From an uncultured Eubacteriales bacterium (GTDB lineage: Bacteria > Bacillota > Clostridia > Oscillospirales > Oscillospiraceae), in the NCBI GenBank assembly GCA_900544405.1, contig UQVA01000007.1, positions 1-64,000 on the forward strand: a stretch of DNA of 64,000 bases. The letters are read 5' to 3'. Both the position numbers and the translations under genes were made by a program. This document shows, piece by piece, positions 17,633-25,177 of this stretch. The first letter of the stretch is position 1. Every line of letters starts with the position of its first letter. A model generated the notes under the pieces. It ran no database searches. It saw only the letters and a list, made by a program, of their open reading frames with translations, and was not told where the DNA came from.

Positions 17633-18016
17633 ATGAAACTGATTATTTCAAATGTATCTGGCATCCCCATATACGAGCAGATTAAACAGCAGATCAAGGC
17701 GGCTATTTTATCTGGCGAGCTTCAAGCCGAAGAAACTTTGCCCTCCCTTAGAACACTTGCCAAAGACTTAAAGATCAGCGTCTTAACAGTGACAAAGGCA
17801 TACACAGAATTAGAGCAAGAGGGCTTTGTTAAAAATGTGCAGGGGCGTGGATGTTTCGTAATGGGGTCTGGTTCAGAACTGATTAAGGAGCAGCTTATTT
17901 GCAAAGTAGAAAACAATCTCACCGAAGCAATAAAAGCTGCAAGAATGGCAAATCTATCCACAGAGGAATTACATCGCCTTTTGGACATTTTAACGGAGGT
18001 AAAAACAGATGACTAA
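17633..18016 (+). CDS. GntR family regulator, YtrA type
   Basis: 127 residues: a winged helix typical of GntR (PIYEQIKQQIKAAILSGELQ, then LPSLRTLAKDLKISVLTVTK) and a short helical C-terminus without a ligand domain, as in YtrA regulators of ABC exporters. GGAGG precedes the start. The gene overlaps the ABC ATPase by 8 bases. The inverted repeat over its own promoter is its likely operator, and cell-envelope antibiotics would be the likely signal, as known for YtrA. Confidence 0.88.
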   Translation: MKLIISNVSGIPIYEQIKQQIKAAILSGELQAEETLPSLRTLAKDLKISVLTVTKAYTELEQEGFVKNVQGRGCFVMGSGSELIKEQLICKVENNLTEAIKAARMANLSTEELHRLLDILTEVKTDD

Positions 18017-18869
18017 TTATTTAGAGGTAACGAATCTTTCAAAATCTTTTGATTCTTTTCAGCTTCACAATATCAGCTTTACTTTGCCAAAGGGATATAT
18101 TATGGGCTTGATTGGCCCGAATGGTTCTGGCAAAACAACGACAATCAAACTGATTTTGAATATGCTCAAGCGCACCGGTGGCACAGTCAAAGTGATGGGG
18201 CTGGATAATATCGCAGAAGAACAAAAAGTAAAATCAGAGCTGGGCGTTGTTTTCGATACAAATTATTTCAGTGATGATTGGAAAGTGTCGCAGGTTGAAA
18301 AATCCATTTCGGTATTTTATCCAAATTGGGACAGCCAGAAATTTGCGGATATGTTACGGAAATTTCACATTGCACCAACCAAAAAGGTAAAAGAACTTTC
18401 CAAAGGTATGCAGATGAAGTTAATGCTTGCCTGTGCGTTTTCATACGACGCCAAGCTGCTGATCCTCGACGAGCCGACCAGTGGACTTGATCCGGTTTCC
18501 AGAGATGAACTTTTGAAAATTCTTTCAGAGTATATTGAAGATGGCGAGCATAGTGTTTTGTTCTCCACCCATATCACAGGCGATTTGGAGCGTGCAGCCG
18601 ATTATATTACCTACATCAGTTATGGCGAGCTGTACTTTACTGGCAGCAAAGATGATTTTGTAGATATGTTCCGCATTGTAAAAGGTGGAATTGAGGAACT
18701 GTCCGATGATCTGAAAAATAAGGCGGCTGGTATTCGTACATTCCCTACGGGATTTGAGGCTCTGATGAAAACCGAAGATATTAGCGGTTTCCCTAACCTG
18801 ACCGTTGATCCTGCCACCATTGATGAAATTGTAGTGTTTACAAGCAAGAAAGGTGACGATTATGAGTAA
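18009..18869 (+). CDS. ABC exporter ATP-binding protein
   Basis: 286 residues, with Walker A GLIGPNGSGKTTTIKLIL, signature LSKGMQMKLMLACA and Walker B LLILDEPTSGLDP. This type pairs with ABC-2 permeases in antimicrobial peptide or lipid export. It forms an operon with the GntR regulator and the permease gene, which starts within its 3' end. The base composition is clearly lower in GC than the conjugation genes to the left, so this is cargo of another origin. Confidence 0.92.
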   Translation: MTNYLEVTNLSKSFDSFQLHNISFTLPKGYIMGLIGPNGSGKTTTIKLILNMLKRTGGTVKVMGLDNIAEEQKVKSELGVVFDTNYFSDDWKVSQVEKSISVFYPNWDSQKFADMLRKFHIAPTKKVKELSKGMQMKLMLACAFSYDAKLLILDEPTSGLDPVSRDELLKILSEYIEDGEHSVLFSTHITGDLERAADYITYISYGELYFTGSKDDFVDMFRIVKGGIEELSDDLKNKAAGIRTFPTGFEALMKTEDISGFPNLTVDPATIDEIVVFTSKKGDDYE

Positions 18870-19512
18870 TATTTTGAAATCCACAAAATTAGATATTGCA
18901 TTGGTAAAACCATATTTTAAGACGATTTGCTTTACCCTGCTCCTGCCGATTGTGTTTGCCGCAATCAATCGTTCTTTGCTGACAGGGGTATCATTTGCTA
19001 TGTGCTTTATTGCCATGACGACGGGATATACCTTTTCCATCACAGAAAAAAACAGCATGGATCGTCTGTTTGGTATTTTACCTGTTCGTAAAAGCGAGCT
19101 TGTGATCGGACGCTATGTTTTTGTCCTTGCAATGGGGCTTCTTTCCTTGATTATTTCTTTGATTGCACAGCCGCTTGTCTTGAAAGTGCTGGGTGAAACA
19201 GTTGGCGTATTTGATATTGTAACTGCCGCTATTGCAGGAGTATTCTTATTTGCACTCTATACCGTGTTCCAGATTCCGGGATATTACAAGTACGGCTCAA
19301 TCAAAGGACGGGTATTTATGTATATTCCAGTGGCCGGTTTTTTGGTGACTTTACTTCTTCTCTCTAAAATGCCAGCTATCGGGAACTCAATTATTTCAGT
19401 CGTTGAATCTTCTCCGATACTTCTCGTTTTCCTTGCGGTTTTTGCTATTGTCGTGATGTATGCGGTTTCAATCTTCTTGTCCATTCGGGTTATGAAGAAT
19501 AAGGAAATGTGA
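18862..19512 (+). CDS. ABC-2 type permease
   Basis: About 216 residues from ATG 18862 (MSNILKSTKLDIALVKPYFK), with AAAGGTGA upstream; a GTG at 18853 in the same frame is less likely. Six hydrophobic segments are seen, for example CFTLLLPIVFAAINRSLL and VFVLAMGLLSLIISLIAQPL. It is the membrane partner of the ATPase just upstream. The substrate is unknown, but the YtrA-type control suggests peptide-antibiotic resistance. Confidence 0.88.
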   Translation: MSNILKSTKLDIALVKPYFKTICFTLLLPIVFAAINRSLLTGVSFAMCFIAMTTGYTFSITEKNSMDRLFGILPVRKSELVIGRYVFVLAMGLLSLIISLIAQPLVLKVLGETVGVFDIVTAAIAGVFLFALYTVFQIPGYYKYGSIKGRVFMYIPVAGFLVTLLLLSKMPAIGNSIISVVESSPILLVFLAVFAIVVMYAVSIFLSIRVMKNKEM

Positions 19513-19521
19513 GGTGATTGT

Positions 19522-19635
19522 ATGGATTTCACAATTTTGGCAGTTGTGCTTTTGATTGGTGTTGGCGTTCCTATCCGTAATAAACTCATACGGAAATATC
19601 GGGATAAGAAAAAGAATGATCGCAATTCGGAGTGA
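19522..19635 (+). CDS. Small single-span membrane protein
   Basis: ATG 19522 opens a 37-codon frame: one membrane helix (FTILAVVLLIGVGVPI) followed by a very basic tail (KLIRKYRDKKKN). It begins 10 bases after the permease stop, with GAGGTGA upstream, and ends just as the Cys-rich KTR gene starts. No family recognised. It could be an accessory subunit of the exporter. Confidence 0.6.
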   Translation: MDFTILAVVLLIGVGVPIRNKLIRKYRDKKKNDRNSE

Positions 19636-19640
19636 ACAAT

Positions 19641-19820
19641 ATGGAGAAAACAGAGTTCATCCGCTGCCCAGTCTGCGGGAATAAAACACGCGACAAAATT
19701 CGGGAAGATACCGTACTTAAAAATTTTCCTCTCTTTTGTCCAAAATGTAAAAGTGAATGTCTAATCGACATTGAACAATTAGACTTACGATTAGCATTAT
19801 GGGAATACCGTCGTTACTAA
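19641..19820 (+). CDS. Cysteine-rich KTR-type small protein
   Basis: A 59-residue protein with two CxxC pairs, CPVCGNKTRDKIREDT and FCPKCKSECLID. The KTR signature and spacing match the 'cysteine-rich KTR' family of small Gram-positive mobile-element proteins. ATG 19641 is chosen over the in-frame GTG at 19632. It is probably zinc-binding; its role is unknown. It sits between the exporter and the VanZ-like gene. Confidence 0.8.
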   Translation: MEKTEFIRCPVCGNKTRDKIREDTVLKNFPLFCPKCKSECLIDIEQLDLRLALWEYRRY

Positions 19821-19900
19821 TGACAGTATTCTGTTTGCTTTATGAGAAAATGCTCAATGCTGGAATGGGCAATAAATTTGAATTTGACAAGGAGATAATA

Positions 19901-20524
19901 ATGATACCAATTTCTGATATTCTCATCCGCTCAATTAGTGGGTATGTGTTTATGGTTCCAGTCTTCGTACTGTATTTCTTGTGGCTCAAAAAATTGGGGA
20001 GAACACAAAGTTTTCTCCATACCGCTGCAGTGTTTGTTTTTGGTTATTATTTATTCGGACTTTTGACCGTCACAGGCATCGGCTTTACAAGCACAATGAC
20101 CTTTCGCCCGAACATTTCTTGGACTCCATTTATCGGTATGATAACTGGGCCAATTGATACCATTCTGAATATTATTCTGTTTGTCCCGTTGGGATTTTTC
20201 CTGCCGCTGCTGTACAAGAAATATCATCACATGAAGACGGTTGCATTGACTGGCTTTCTGTTTTCTTTGGCTGTTGAAATTGTCCAGATGTTTGGCTGGG
20301 GTTCTTCCGACATCAATGACTTGATGACAAATACCGCTGGAGCCTGTATTGGATTTTTAGTTTATTGTCTGCTGTCAAGAATCTTGCCTGCCAATCTGAA
20401 AAAGCAACTTCAATCCAGCCGTGTCAATGCTGTGGCTGAAGTACTTCTCTTTGCTATTTGCACATTTGCCATTATGGTCACGGCTCAGACTTGGTTTGTC
20501 CATGATGTGCTGAATGTTCCATAA
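19901..20524 (+). CDS. VanZ-like membrane protein
   Basis: About 207 residues from ATG 19901, which follows AAGGAG; the frame is open further upstream to 19799. Five hydrophobic segments are seen. The segment NIILFVPLGFFLPLLYKKY and the following ALTGFLFSLAVEIVQMFG and DINDLMTNTAGACIGF are typical of VanZ-family proteins, which give low-level teicoplanin resistance in known cases. It is likely the last intact gene of the cargo operon. Confidence 0.88.
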   Translation: MIPISDILIRSISGYVFMVPVFVLYFLWLKKLGRTQSFLHTAAVFVFGYYLFGLLTVTGIGFTSTMTFRPNISWTPFIGMITGPIDTILNIILFVPLGFFLPLLYKKYHHMKTVALTGFLFSLAVEIVQMFGWGSSDINDLMTNTAGACIGFLVYCLLSRILPANLKKQLQSSRVNAVAEVLLFAICTFAIMVTAQTWFVHDVLNVP

Positions 20525-21098
20525 ATTGTATCGGAAACAATCGGTCTCAGATATAAAAAAATAGTGTCTTCTGTTTGACACACCTGCAGACCGATTTTTC
20601 CGTATTGAACTTAGTCGCGTCAACGAAGCCACTACCTATGGAATTTCAATCTTTTCCTTCCTGTTATGCTTGGACAGATTGAATAATTCTCTTTGTGTTA
20701 TATCTATTATTTTTAGGTAATAGTCCACAACGGCTTCTAACATGAAGGTACAAAAAATAAAAGTTGATCCTCAATCAACCCTATTATTGTACTCTTCAAT
20801 TCATACTTTTCGATCTCAATGGTAGTATGGTTAGATAGACATCTGTTGCCGCTATCCCTTGGTAAGTTACCCGTTCAGCTTACCTACAAATTTAGAATAC
20901 AATAAATGGCATCATTTGAACAGACTATATTTTTGGGATGAACTGTTCTACTATGAGAGCTTCGGTCTGTTTGCTGTGCTGATTCTGGTACAGTTGGCGG
21001 CCACCGGCGCAGCAGCGTTCCGCTTTTACTACAAACAAAGAAAAGGCTGAGTAGAAAATAGGTATCATCAATCAAAAATATCATTGGAGGTATAACTT
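20525..21098. other. Gene-poor stretch with remnants
   Basis: 574 AT-rich bases between the VanZ-like gene and the 85-codon ORF. The only coding signal is a short frame ending at 21050. The rest contains no recognised gene, RNA or strong repeat. It probably reflects decay at the edge of the cargo island. Confidence 0.5.
20859..21050 (+). pseudogene. Possible C-terminal remnant of a membrane protein
   Basis: The frame ends with YESFGLFAVLILVQLAATGA and then FRFYYKQRKG, a membrane helix with a basic tail like the last helix of an ABC permease. Upstream residues show no helix or good start. It may be the end of a lost permease. Low confidence. Confidence 0.3.
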
Positions 21099-21356
21099 AT
21101 GGAAAAAGAAACAATGGGAACTGTAATTTCAGTTACAAAACAATGGTGGTTAAAAGTGAATCGTAAACCTGCCCGCGTTCATGCGATGGATGGCGCAGCC
21201 TTTCCGCATACTATCAAGGTCAAATATACGATAGACGGCAAAGATTACATCTGCCGAAAATGGATTGGCGCAGGAAACAAAGTCCCTGACAAGGGAACAA
21301 CGATTAAAGTTATCTATTGTGAAGATAAGCCATCGAAAGCAAGAATTGAACTCTAA
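21099..21356 (+). CDS. Uncharacterised 85-residue ICE protein
   Basis: GGAGG precedes ATG 21099. The sequence MEKETMGTVISVTKQWWLKV and the core TIKVKYTIDGKDYICRKWIG suggest a small beta-rich domain ending in KPSKARIEL. I recall similar short proteins in Firmicutes mobile elements carrying unhelpful names; I do not assign a function. No membrane helix or catalytic motif is visible. Confidence 0.65.
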   Translation: MEKETMGTVISVTKQWWLKVNRKPARVHAMDGAAFPHTIKVKYTIDGKDYICRKWIGAGNKVPDKGTTIKVIYCEDKPSKARIEL

Positions 21357-21571
21357 TTCAAATTGACTGACTAACATGGTATGTTTTGGCCTTTGCGGCA
21401 TGAAACATACCTACATATTCAAATATCTGCCTCCACAGCGGGGAAAAGAAAAAAACCGCTGACGGGCAGAGGATTTCGTGCGCTTTCCTGTATCACTGAC
21501 GGATACGGCGGTTTTGAGTAGATCAAGGCCGCCGTTTCTTTTTGCTTCGACGACCCCTGCACCGTGTTCTG

Positions 21572-21602
21572 GCATGGCGGCTTTAGGAGGGAGCCGCCAT
21601 GC
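21572..21602 (+). promoter_or_regulatory. Hairpin holding the leader start codon in its stem
   Basis: GCATGGCGGCT (21572-21582) pairs perfectly with AGCCGCCATGC (21592-21602). The loop TTAGGAGGG carries the Shine-Dalgarno, and the right arm carries ATG 21599. This would expose the ribosome binding site but mask the start codon, a layout suited to translational control. Confidence 0.7.
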
Positions 21603-21706
21603 AACGAAAACTACTTCGACAAAATCCGACAGGGGTTAGCCTGTCAAAAAAAGCCGTCCCCCGGCAGCGGGGACAAGCGGCTATGAGTATGTACTATACC
21701 ATGTAG
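21599..21706 (+). CDS. Candidate 35-residue leader peptide
   Basis: ATG 21599 (AGGAGG eight bases upstream) opens a frame of 35 codons ending at TAG 21704-21706. It encodes a basic peptide, MQRKLLRQNPTGVSLSKKAV, then RQRGQ and MSMYYTM. A second GC-rich stem (CCCCGGCAGCGGGG) lies within it. It precedes the ICE sigma factor gene by about 210 bases, so it could act as a regulatory leader. No homologue is claimed. Confidence 0.45.
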   Translation: MQRKLLRQNPTGVSLSKKAVPRQRGQAAMSMYYTM

Positions 21707-21917
21707 GAAAAGAACATATTGCTTTTTGTTTCGCCCTGTGGGTCTTTGACCTGCCGGGCGAATTTTGTTATTTCCTGCGGCCTGCTATCCGGCGCAAAAA
21801 GAAATTTCAAAAAAGTGAAAAAAGGAGGCGTTTAGCGGGCAGCCAGAGAGATTCCATTCGCTCTATTGGCGGAAAGGGAGAGAACCACCACATCCCCCAT
21901 AGAAAGGGGGTGAGAAG

Positions 21918-22349
21918 ATGGAAGCGATCCCCCGCAAATACGGTGAATGGAGCCAGTTTGACCGCTATTGCAAGCTGGTTCTGTACCATGAGGCGATAGA
22001 TTATCTGCGGGAAATGAAGTGCCGCCGCGACCGTGAAGTGTCGCTGGACGCTGTTTCCCCGGCTGATTGGGACAAGCTCTCGACCGTAGATCGGTATTCC
22101 TGCGACAGCTTTACATTCAGTTCGCATGGCTATGACCTACATATCGACAACGAGCTTGTGGCCGAAGCGTTTGCCAGCCTGCCAAAAGACGAGCAGAGTA
22201 TTTTGATTCTCCGCTTTGTTCTGGATTTGACTGACGAAGAAATCGGCCGCCTGATGGGAATGTCCCGCAGCGCAGTACAGCGCCACAGGACAAGCACCCT
22301 GAAAGACTTGCGTATAAAATTGATGGCGTTCATGCCGGAGGGAGGTTAA
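21918..22349 (+). CDS. Sigma-70-like factor of the conjugative element
   Basis: 143 residues. A sigma region 4 HTH is seen at about 85-135 (ASLPKDEQSILILRFVLDLT, EEIGRLMGMSRSAVQRHRTS). Region 2 is weak (FDRYCKLVLYHEAIDYLREM). Small sigma-like proteins at this place in Tn916/Tn1549-type elements control excision and transfer genes. GGGGG and GAGAAG lie before the ATG. It is followed after 6 bases by the HTH gene. Confidence 0.82.
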   Translation: MEAIPRKYGEWSQFDRYCKLVLYHEAIDYLREMKCRRDREVSLDAVSPADWDKLSTVDRYSCDSFTFSSHGYDLHIDNELVAEAFASLPKDEQSILILRFVLDLTDEEIGRLMGMSRSAVQRHRTSTLKDLRIKLMAFMPEGG

Positions 22350-22355
22350 ACGCGG

Positions 22356-22598
22356 ATGAAGCAATCCAGTTACAAGGGCAAAAGCCCTCTGCCTGATTTT
22401 GTGATCGACGCGGCCTGCGCCGGTAACGCCGAAGCCGTGGAGCGTGTCTTGCAGCATTACGACGGCTATATCAATAAGCTGTGTACCCGGACGCTCTATG
22501 ACGGCAGCGGCCAGCCTCATATCTGCATTGACGAATATATGAAGCGCCGATTGCAAATCAAGCTGATCCATTCCATCGTTAGTCCCATTGGCGACTGA
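22356..22598 (+). CDS. Helix-turn-helix domain protein (HTH_16-like) of the element
   Basis: 80 residues. The sequence LPDFVIDAACAGNAEAVERV and then LQHYDGYINKL is the pattern of the small HTH_16-type proteins paired with the sigma factor in Tn916-like elements. GGAGG precedes the start. The two genes likely act together in regulating transfer. Confidence 0.8.
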   Translation: MKQSSYKGKSPLPDFVIDAACAGNAEAVERVLQHYDGYINKLCTRTLYDGSGQPHICIDEYMKRRLQIKLIHSIVSPIGD

Positions 22599-23032
22599 CG
22601 GTTAAGGCCCCGGCCATAGACAGGCGGCTTTCCCTTTCCCCGCCTGCCTGTTTTCCCGGCGGCCCCTTTGCTCCTTGACAAATACGCCCGCAGGACAATG
22701 GCGGCGCGTCATAGGGCAGACGGATACATTCTGTCTGCGCCGAGCCGGGCGGCAGGTGCGCCAAGAGGCTTTCCCTCATTGGGGTAAGCGGAGCGATTTT
22801 ACCGGGCTGTAAAGCAGGTGTGGCAGCCTGCGGGCGACAACGCGCAGACAGGACAATGATACGCCCTTGCCGTCGTAGTCCGAGCGTTTGAAGCGTCGCA
22901 GGCAACGAGCAGGGCCGCGTGAGAACCACGCGGGGGTGAGATTCCCGTGGAGCTGTGCCAACAGCCGTCCGTTATTTTCTGCCCACTTTCGCAAAAAACA
23001 ACCTTTGTTTTGAAAAGAAAGGGGGCCATGTT
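22599..23032 (+). other. GC-rich structured non-coding stretch upstream of xis
   Basis: 434 bases with no convincing gene. Several hairpins are visible, for example CCGCGTG / CACGCGG near 22915-22940 and GCAGAC / GTCTGC near 22720-22742, plus two copies of CAGGACAATG. The abundance of stems suggests a leader or small RNA, or an Xis/Int arm region. Function not assigned. Confidence 0.4.
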
Positions 23033-23236
23033 ATGAGTAATAACGATGTGCCTATTTGGGAAAAATACACGCTTACCATTGAGGAAGCGTCCAAATATTT
23101 TCGGATCGGGGAAAACAAACTGCGTCGGCTTGCCGAGGAAAACCCCACCGCTGGCTGGGTGATCCTGAACGGCAACCGCATCCAGATCAAACGGAAGCAG
23201 TTTGAAAAAATCATTGATTCCCTTGACACAATATAG
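23033..23236 (+). CDS. xis: Excisionase, Tn916 Xis type
   Basis: 67 residues: YTLTIEEASKYFRIGENKLR then LNGNRIQIKRKQFEKIID, the winged-helix pattern of Tn916-type excisionases. The start ATG 23033 follows AAAGGGGGCC. It precedes the integrase gene by 79 bases, the normal order. Xis bends DNA at the element ends and directs the integrase toward excision. Confidence 0.92.
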   Translation: MSNNDVPIWEKYTLTIEEASKYFRIGENKLRRLAEENPTAGWVILNGNRIQIKRKQFEKIIDSLDTI

Positions 23237-23315
23237 TGAAAAAGGGCCTTGCGCGTGTTATAATAGGTTATAAGCGTGTCAAGGCTCTTTCCGTCATGGA
23301 AAGGAGCATGACGAA

Positions 23316-24593
23316 ATGCCAAGAAAAGAACGAGATGAAAAAAGACGGGACAACAAAGGCCGCCTTTTGAAGTCTGGAGAGAGCCAGCGATCAGATGGAA
23401 GATACGCTTACAAATACATTGACACCTTTGGAGAACCCCAGTTTGTTTACTCATGGAAGTTAGTACCCACCGACAAAGTACCTGCCGGGAAACGGCCCTG
23501 TCTTTCCCTGCGCGAGAAAATCAAGCAGATACAGAAAGACCTTGACGACGGGATAGACACCATCGGCAAGAAAATGACCGTGTGCCAGCTTTATGAAAAG
23601 TACACCCGGCAGCGCGGGAATGTGCGGAAAGGAACCCAAAAGAGCCGCCAGCAGTTGATGAAACTTCTGTCCGAAGATAAGCTGGGCGCGGCCAGCATTG
23701 ACAGCGTGAAGCTGTCCGACGCAAAAGAATGGGCCTTGCGTATGCAGGAAAAGGGCGTTGCCTACAACACCATCTGCAACAGCAAGCGTTCCTTAAAAGC
23801 CATCTTTTATATGGCCGTACAGGACGATTGCCTCCGCAAGAATCCTTTTGACTTCCAGATCAATGAGGTTATCAACGACGATACCGTACCAAAGGTGCCG
23901 CTTACCCCTACACAGGAAAACGAGCTTTTGGACTTCATGCAGAACGATCCTGTCTATGCCAAGTATTATGACGAGGTGGTGATCCTGCTGGAAACCGGGC
24001 TTCGTATTTCCGAACTCTGCGGCCTGACGCCAGCCGACCTGAATTTTGAGAAGCGCTTTGTGAATGTAGACCACCAGCTTTTGAGAAGCACCGAGGACGG
24101 CTACTATATCGAAGCGCCAAAAACAGAAAGCGGATTCCGTCAAGTGCCGATGAGCGCAGCCGCCTATGAAGCGTTTGAGCGCGTGTTGAAGAAGCGCAGG
24201 GACGGCAGGTGCATTAAGGTTGATGGTTATAAGGACTTCCTGTTCCTGAACCGGGATGGCCTGCCCAAAACCGCCGTCAACTATGACGCCATGTTCAAGT
24301 GCCTTGCCAAGAAGTACAACAAGTGCCACAAGGAGCCGCTGCCCGATGTGATGACGCCGCACACCATGCGGCATACATTCTGTACCAGAATGGCAAACGC
24401 GGGCATGAACCCCAAAGCATTGCAGTACATCATGGGACACGCCAACATTGTAATGACGCTGAACTATTACGCCCACGCTACTTTCCATTCCGCACAGGAG
24501 GAAATGGAACGGCTGCAAGCCAAGGCAAAAACCACCACAGAGGCCAAGCCGGAAACTGCGGCGGAAAACGCCGAGGAAACCAAGGCGGCATAA
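23316..24593 (+). CDS. int: Tyrosine integrase, Tn916/Tn1549 type
   Basis: 425 residues. An N-terminal AP2-like arm-binding part (about 10-60) is followed by a SAM-like core-binding domain (about 85-170) and the catalytic domain. Active-site residues: Arg in LLETGLRISELCGL, His-x-x-Arg in HTMRHTFCTRMA, His in MGHANI and the nucleophile Tyr in VMTLNYYAHA. The Ala/Glu/Lys-rich tail is dispensable-looking. It joins and excises the element. This type usually uses AT-rich targets rather than tRNA genes. Confidence 0.95.
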   Translation: MPRKERDEKRRDNKGRLLKSGESQRSDGRYAYKYIDTFGEPQFVYSWKLVPTDKVPAGKRPCLSLREKIKQIQKDLDDGIDTIGKKMTVCQLYEKYTRQRGNVRKGTQKSRQQLMKLLSEDKLGAASIDSVKLSDAKEWALRMQEKGVAYNTICNSKRSLKAIFYMAVQDDCLRKNPFDFQINEVINDDTVPKVPLTPTQENELLDFMQNDPVYAKYYDEVVILLETGLRISELCGLTPADLNFEKRFVNVDHQLLRSTEDGYYIEAPKTESGFRQVPMSAAAYEAFERVLKKRRDGRCIKVDGYKDFLFLNRDGLPKTAVNYDAMFKCLAKKYNKCHKEPLPDVMTPHTMRHTFCTRMANAGMNPKALQYIMGHANIVMTLNYYAHATFHSAQEEMERLQAKAKTTTEAKPETAAENAEETKAA

Positions 24594-24986
24594 GTAGTAC
24601 GCAGAATTTACTACTACTTTTACTACTTTTGAGAGTGAAAACATGAGGGGTAATAAAAAGATTTGTGAGGTTCTTCCGATATGAAAAGTGCCGGAAAAGC
24701 CCGAAGTAACGGGCTATACCGGCATATAAGAACATCTAAAGAGATAATTAGAAATCTATTAAATTATTCATAGAACAATACGATCTGCGTTGCAAAGTCA
24801 AGGGATTTATCCAGTAGCGGGCTGTTCATGGGCTTCACCTCGGTTAGAATGATACCATAAAGCTCTATTGGAATCAATGCTTTGCAGAGCAAAGCCACCT
24901 TTTCTCTTCACTATTCTCTTTTCTCTCTTATCTGGAACCGGCGGACAGAGAAAAGTGAACAGTGAAGAGTGAAAAAAGAAAAGAAC
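24594..24986. other. Right-end junction region with imperfect inverted repeat
   Basis: About 390 bases without a gene. Just after the integrase stop are short TTTACTACT-type repeats (24607-24630), as expected for integrase arm sites. Around 24897-24929 and 24954-24984 two purine/pyrimidine-rich arms of about 29 bases pair with a few mismatches. The element boundary is probably between these two features, but it cannot be placed exactly here. Confidence 0.45.
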
Positions 24987-25030
24987 AGAAAGAACCGGCA
25001 ACTTTCTTCCGAAAATCGCCGGTTCTTTCT
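24987..25030 (-). terminator. Terminator of tRNA-Leu
   Basis: AGAAAGAACCGGC (24987-24999) and its exact complement at 25018-25030 form a 13-bp stem directly after the tRNA on the minus strand, followed by GTTCTTTTC. This is a factor-independent terminator for the tRNA. Confidence 0.8.
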
Positions 25031-25113
25031 GGTGCGAGAGAGGGGACTCGGACCCCCACGGCGTTCACCACACGCACCTCAAACGTGCTTGTCTACCATT
25101 CCAACACTCTCGC
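25030..25113 (-). tRNA. tRNA-Leu (anticodon GAG)
   Basis: On the minus strand the 7-bp acceptor arms GCGAGAG and CTCTCGC pair and are followed by ACCA, with CCA encoded (25030-25032). The anticodon loop TTGAGGT holds GAG for Leu. A long variable arm (GTGGTGAACGCCGT) and a T-arm with GGTCCGAGTCC are present, as expected for a class II tRNA. Confidence 0.95.
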
Positions 25114-25177
25114 ATTGCGAAAAGTATTATACCGGACATTGGCACGTTTGTCAATAGTCTTTTTTCATGCGTACAGC

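Larger units (their letters stand above)
1..24700. mobile_element. Integrative conjugative element, right portion
   Basis: A continuous block of conjugation genes (VirB6-like, PrgI-like, VirB4, NlpC/P60), topB, MobC, relaxase, TnpW, sigma factor, Xis and tyrosine integrase has the gene content of Tn1549/Tn916-like elements of gut Firmicutes. The left end is outside the window. The right end lies between the integrase stop (24593) and the tRNA-Leu region (about 24,900) but cannot be fixed without the partner attachment site. An AT-rich cargo island sits at about 17,465 to 21,400. Confidence 0.9.

Noticed and set aside
22599..23032. Group II intron or self-splicing RNA
   Set aside because: Several stems are seen but no domain V-like hairpin, exon-binding pattern or maturase frame.
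25030..25113. tRNA-Leu as the attachment site of the ICE
   Set aside because: The integrase is of the Tn916/Tn1549 type, which does not normally use tRNA genes; about 430 bases separate it from the tRNA, and no direct repeat of the tRNA end was found near the integrase.
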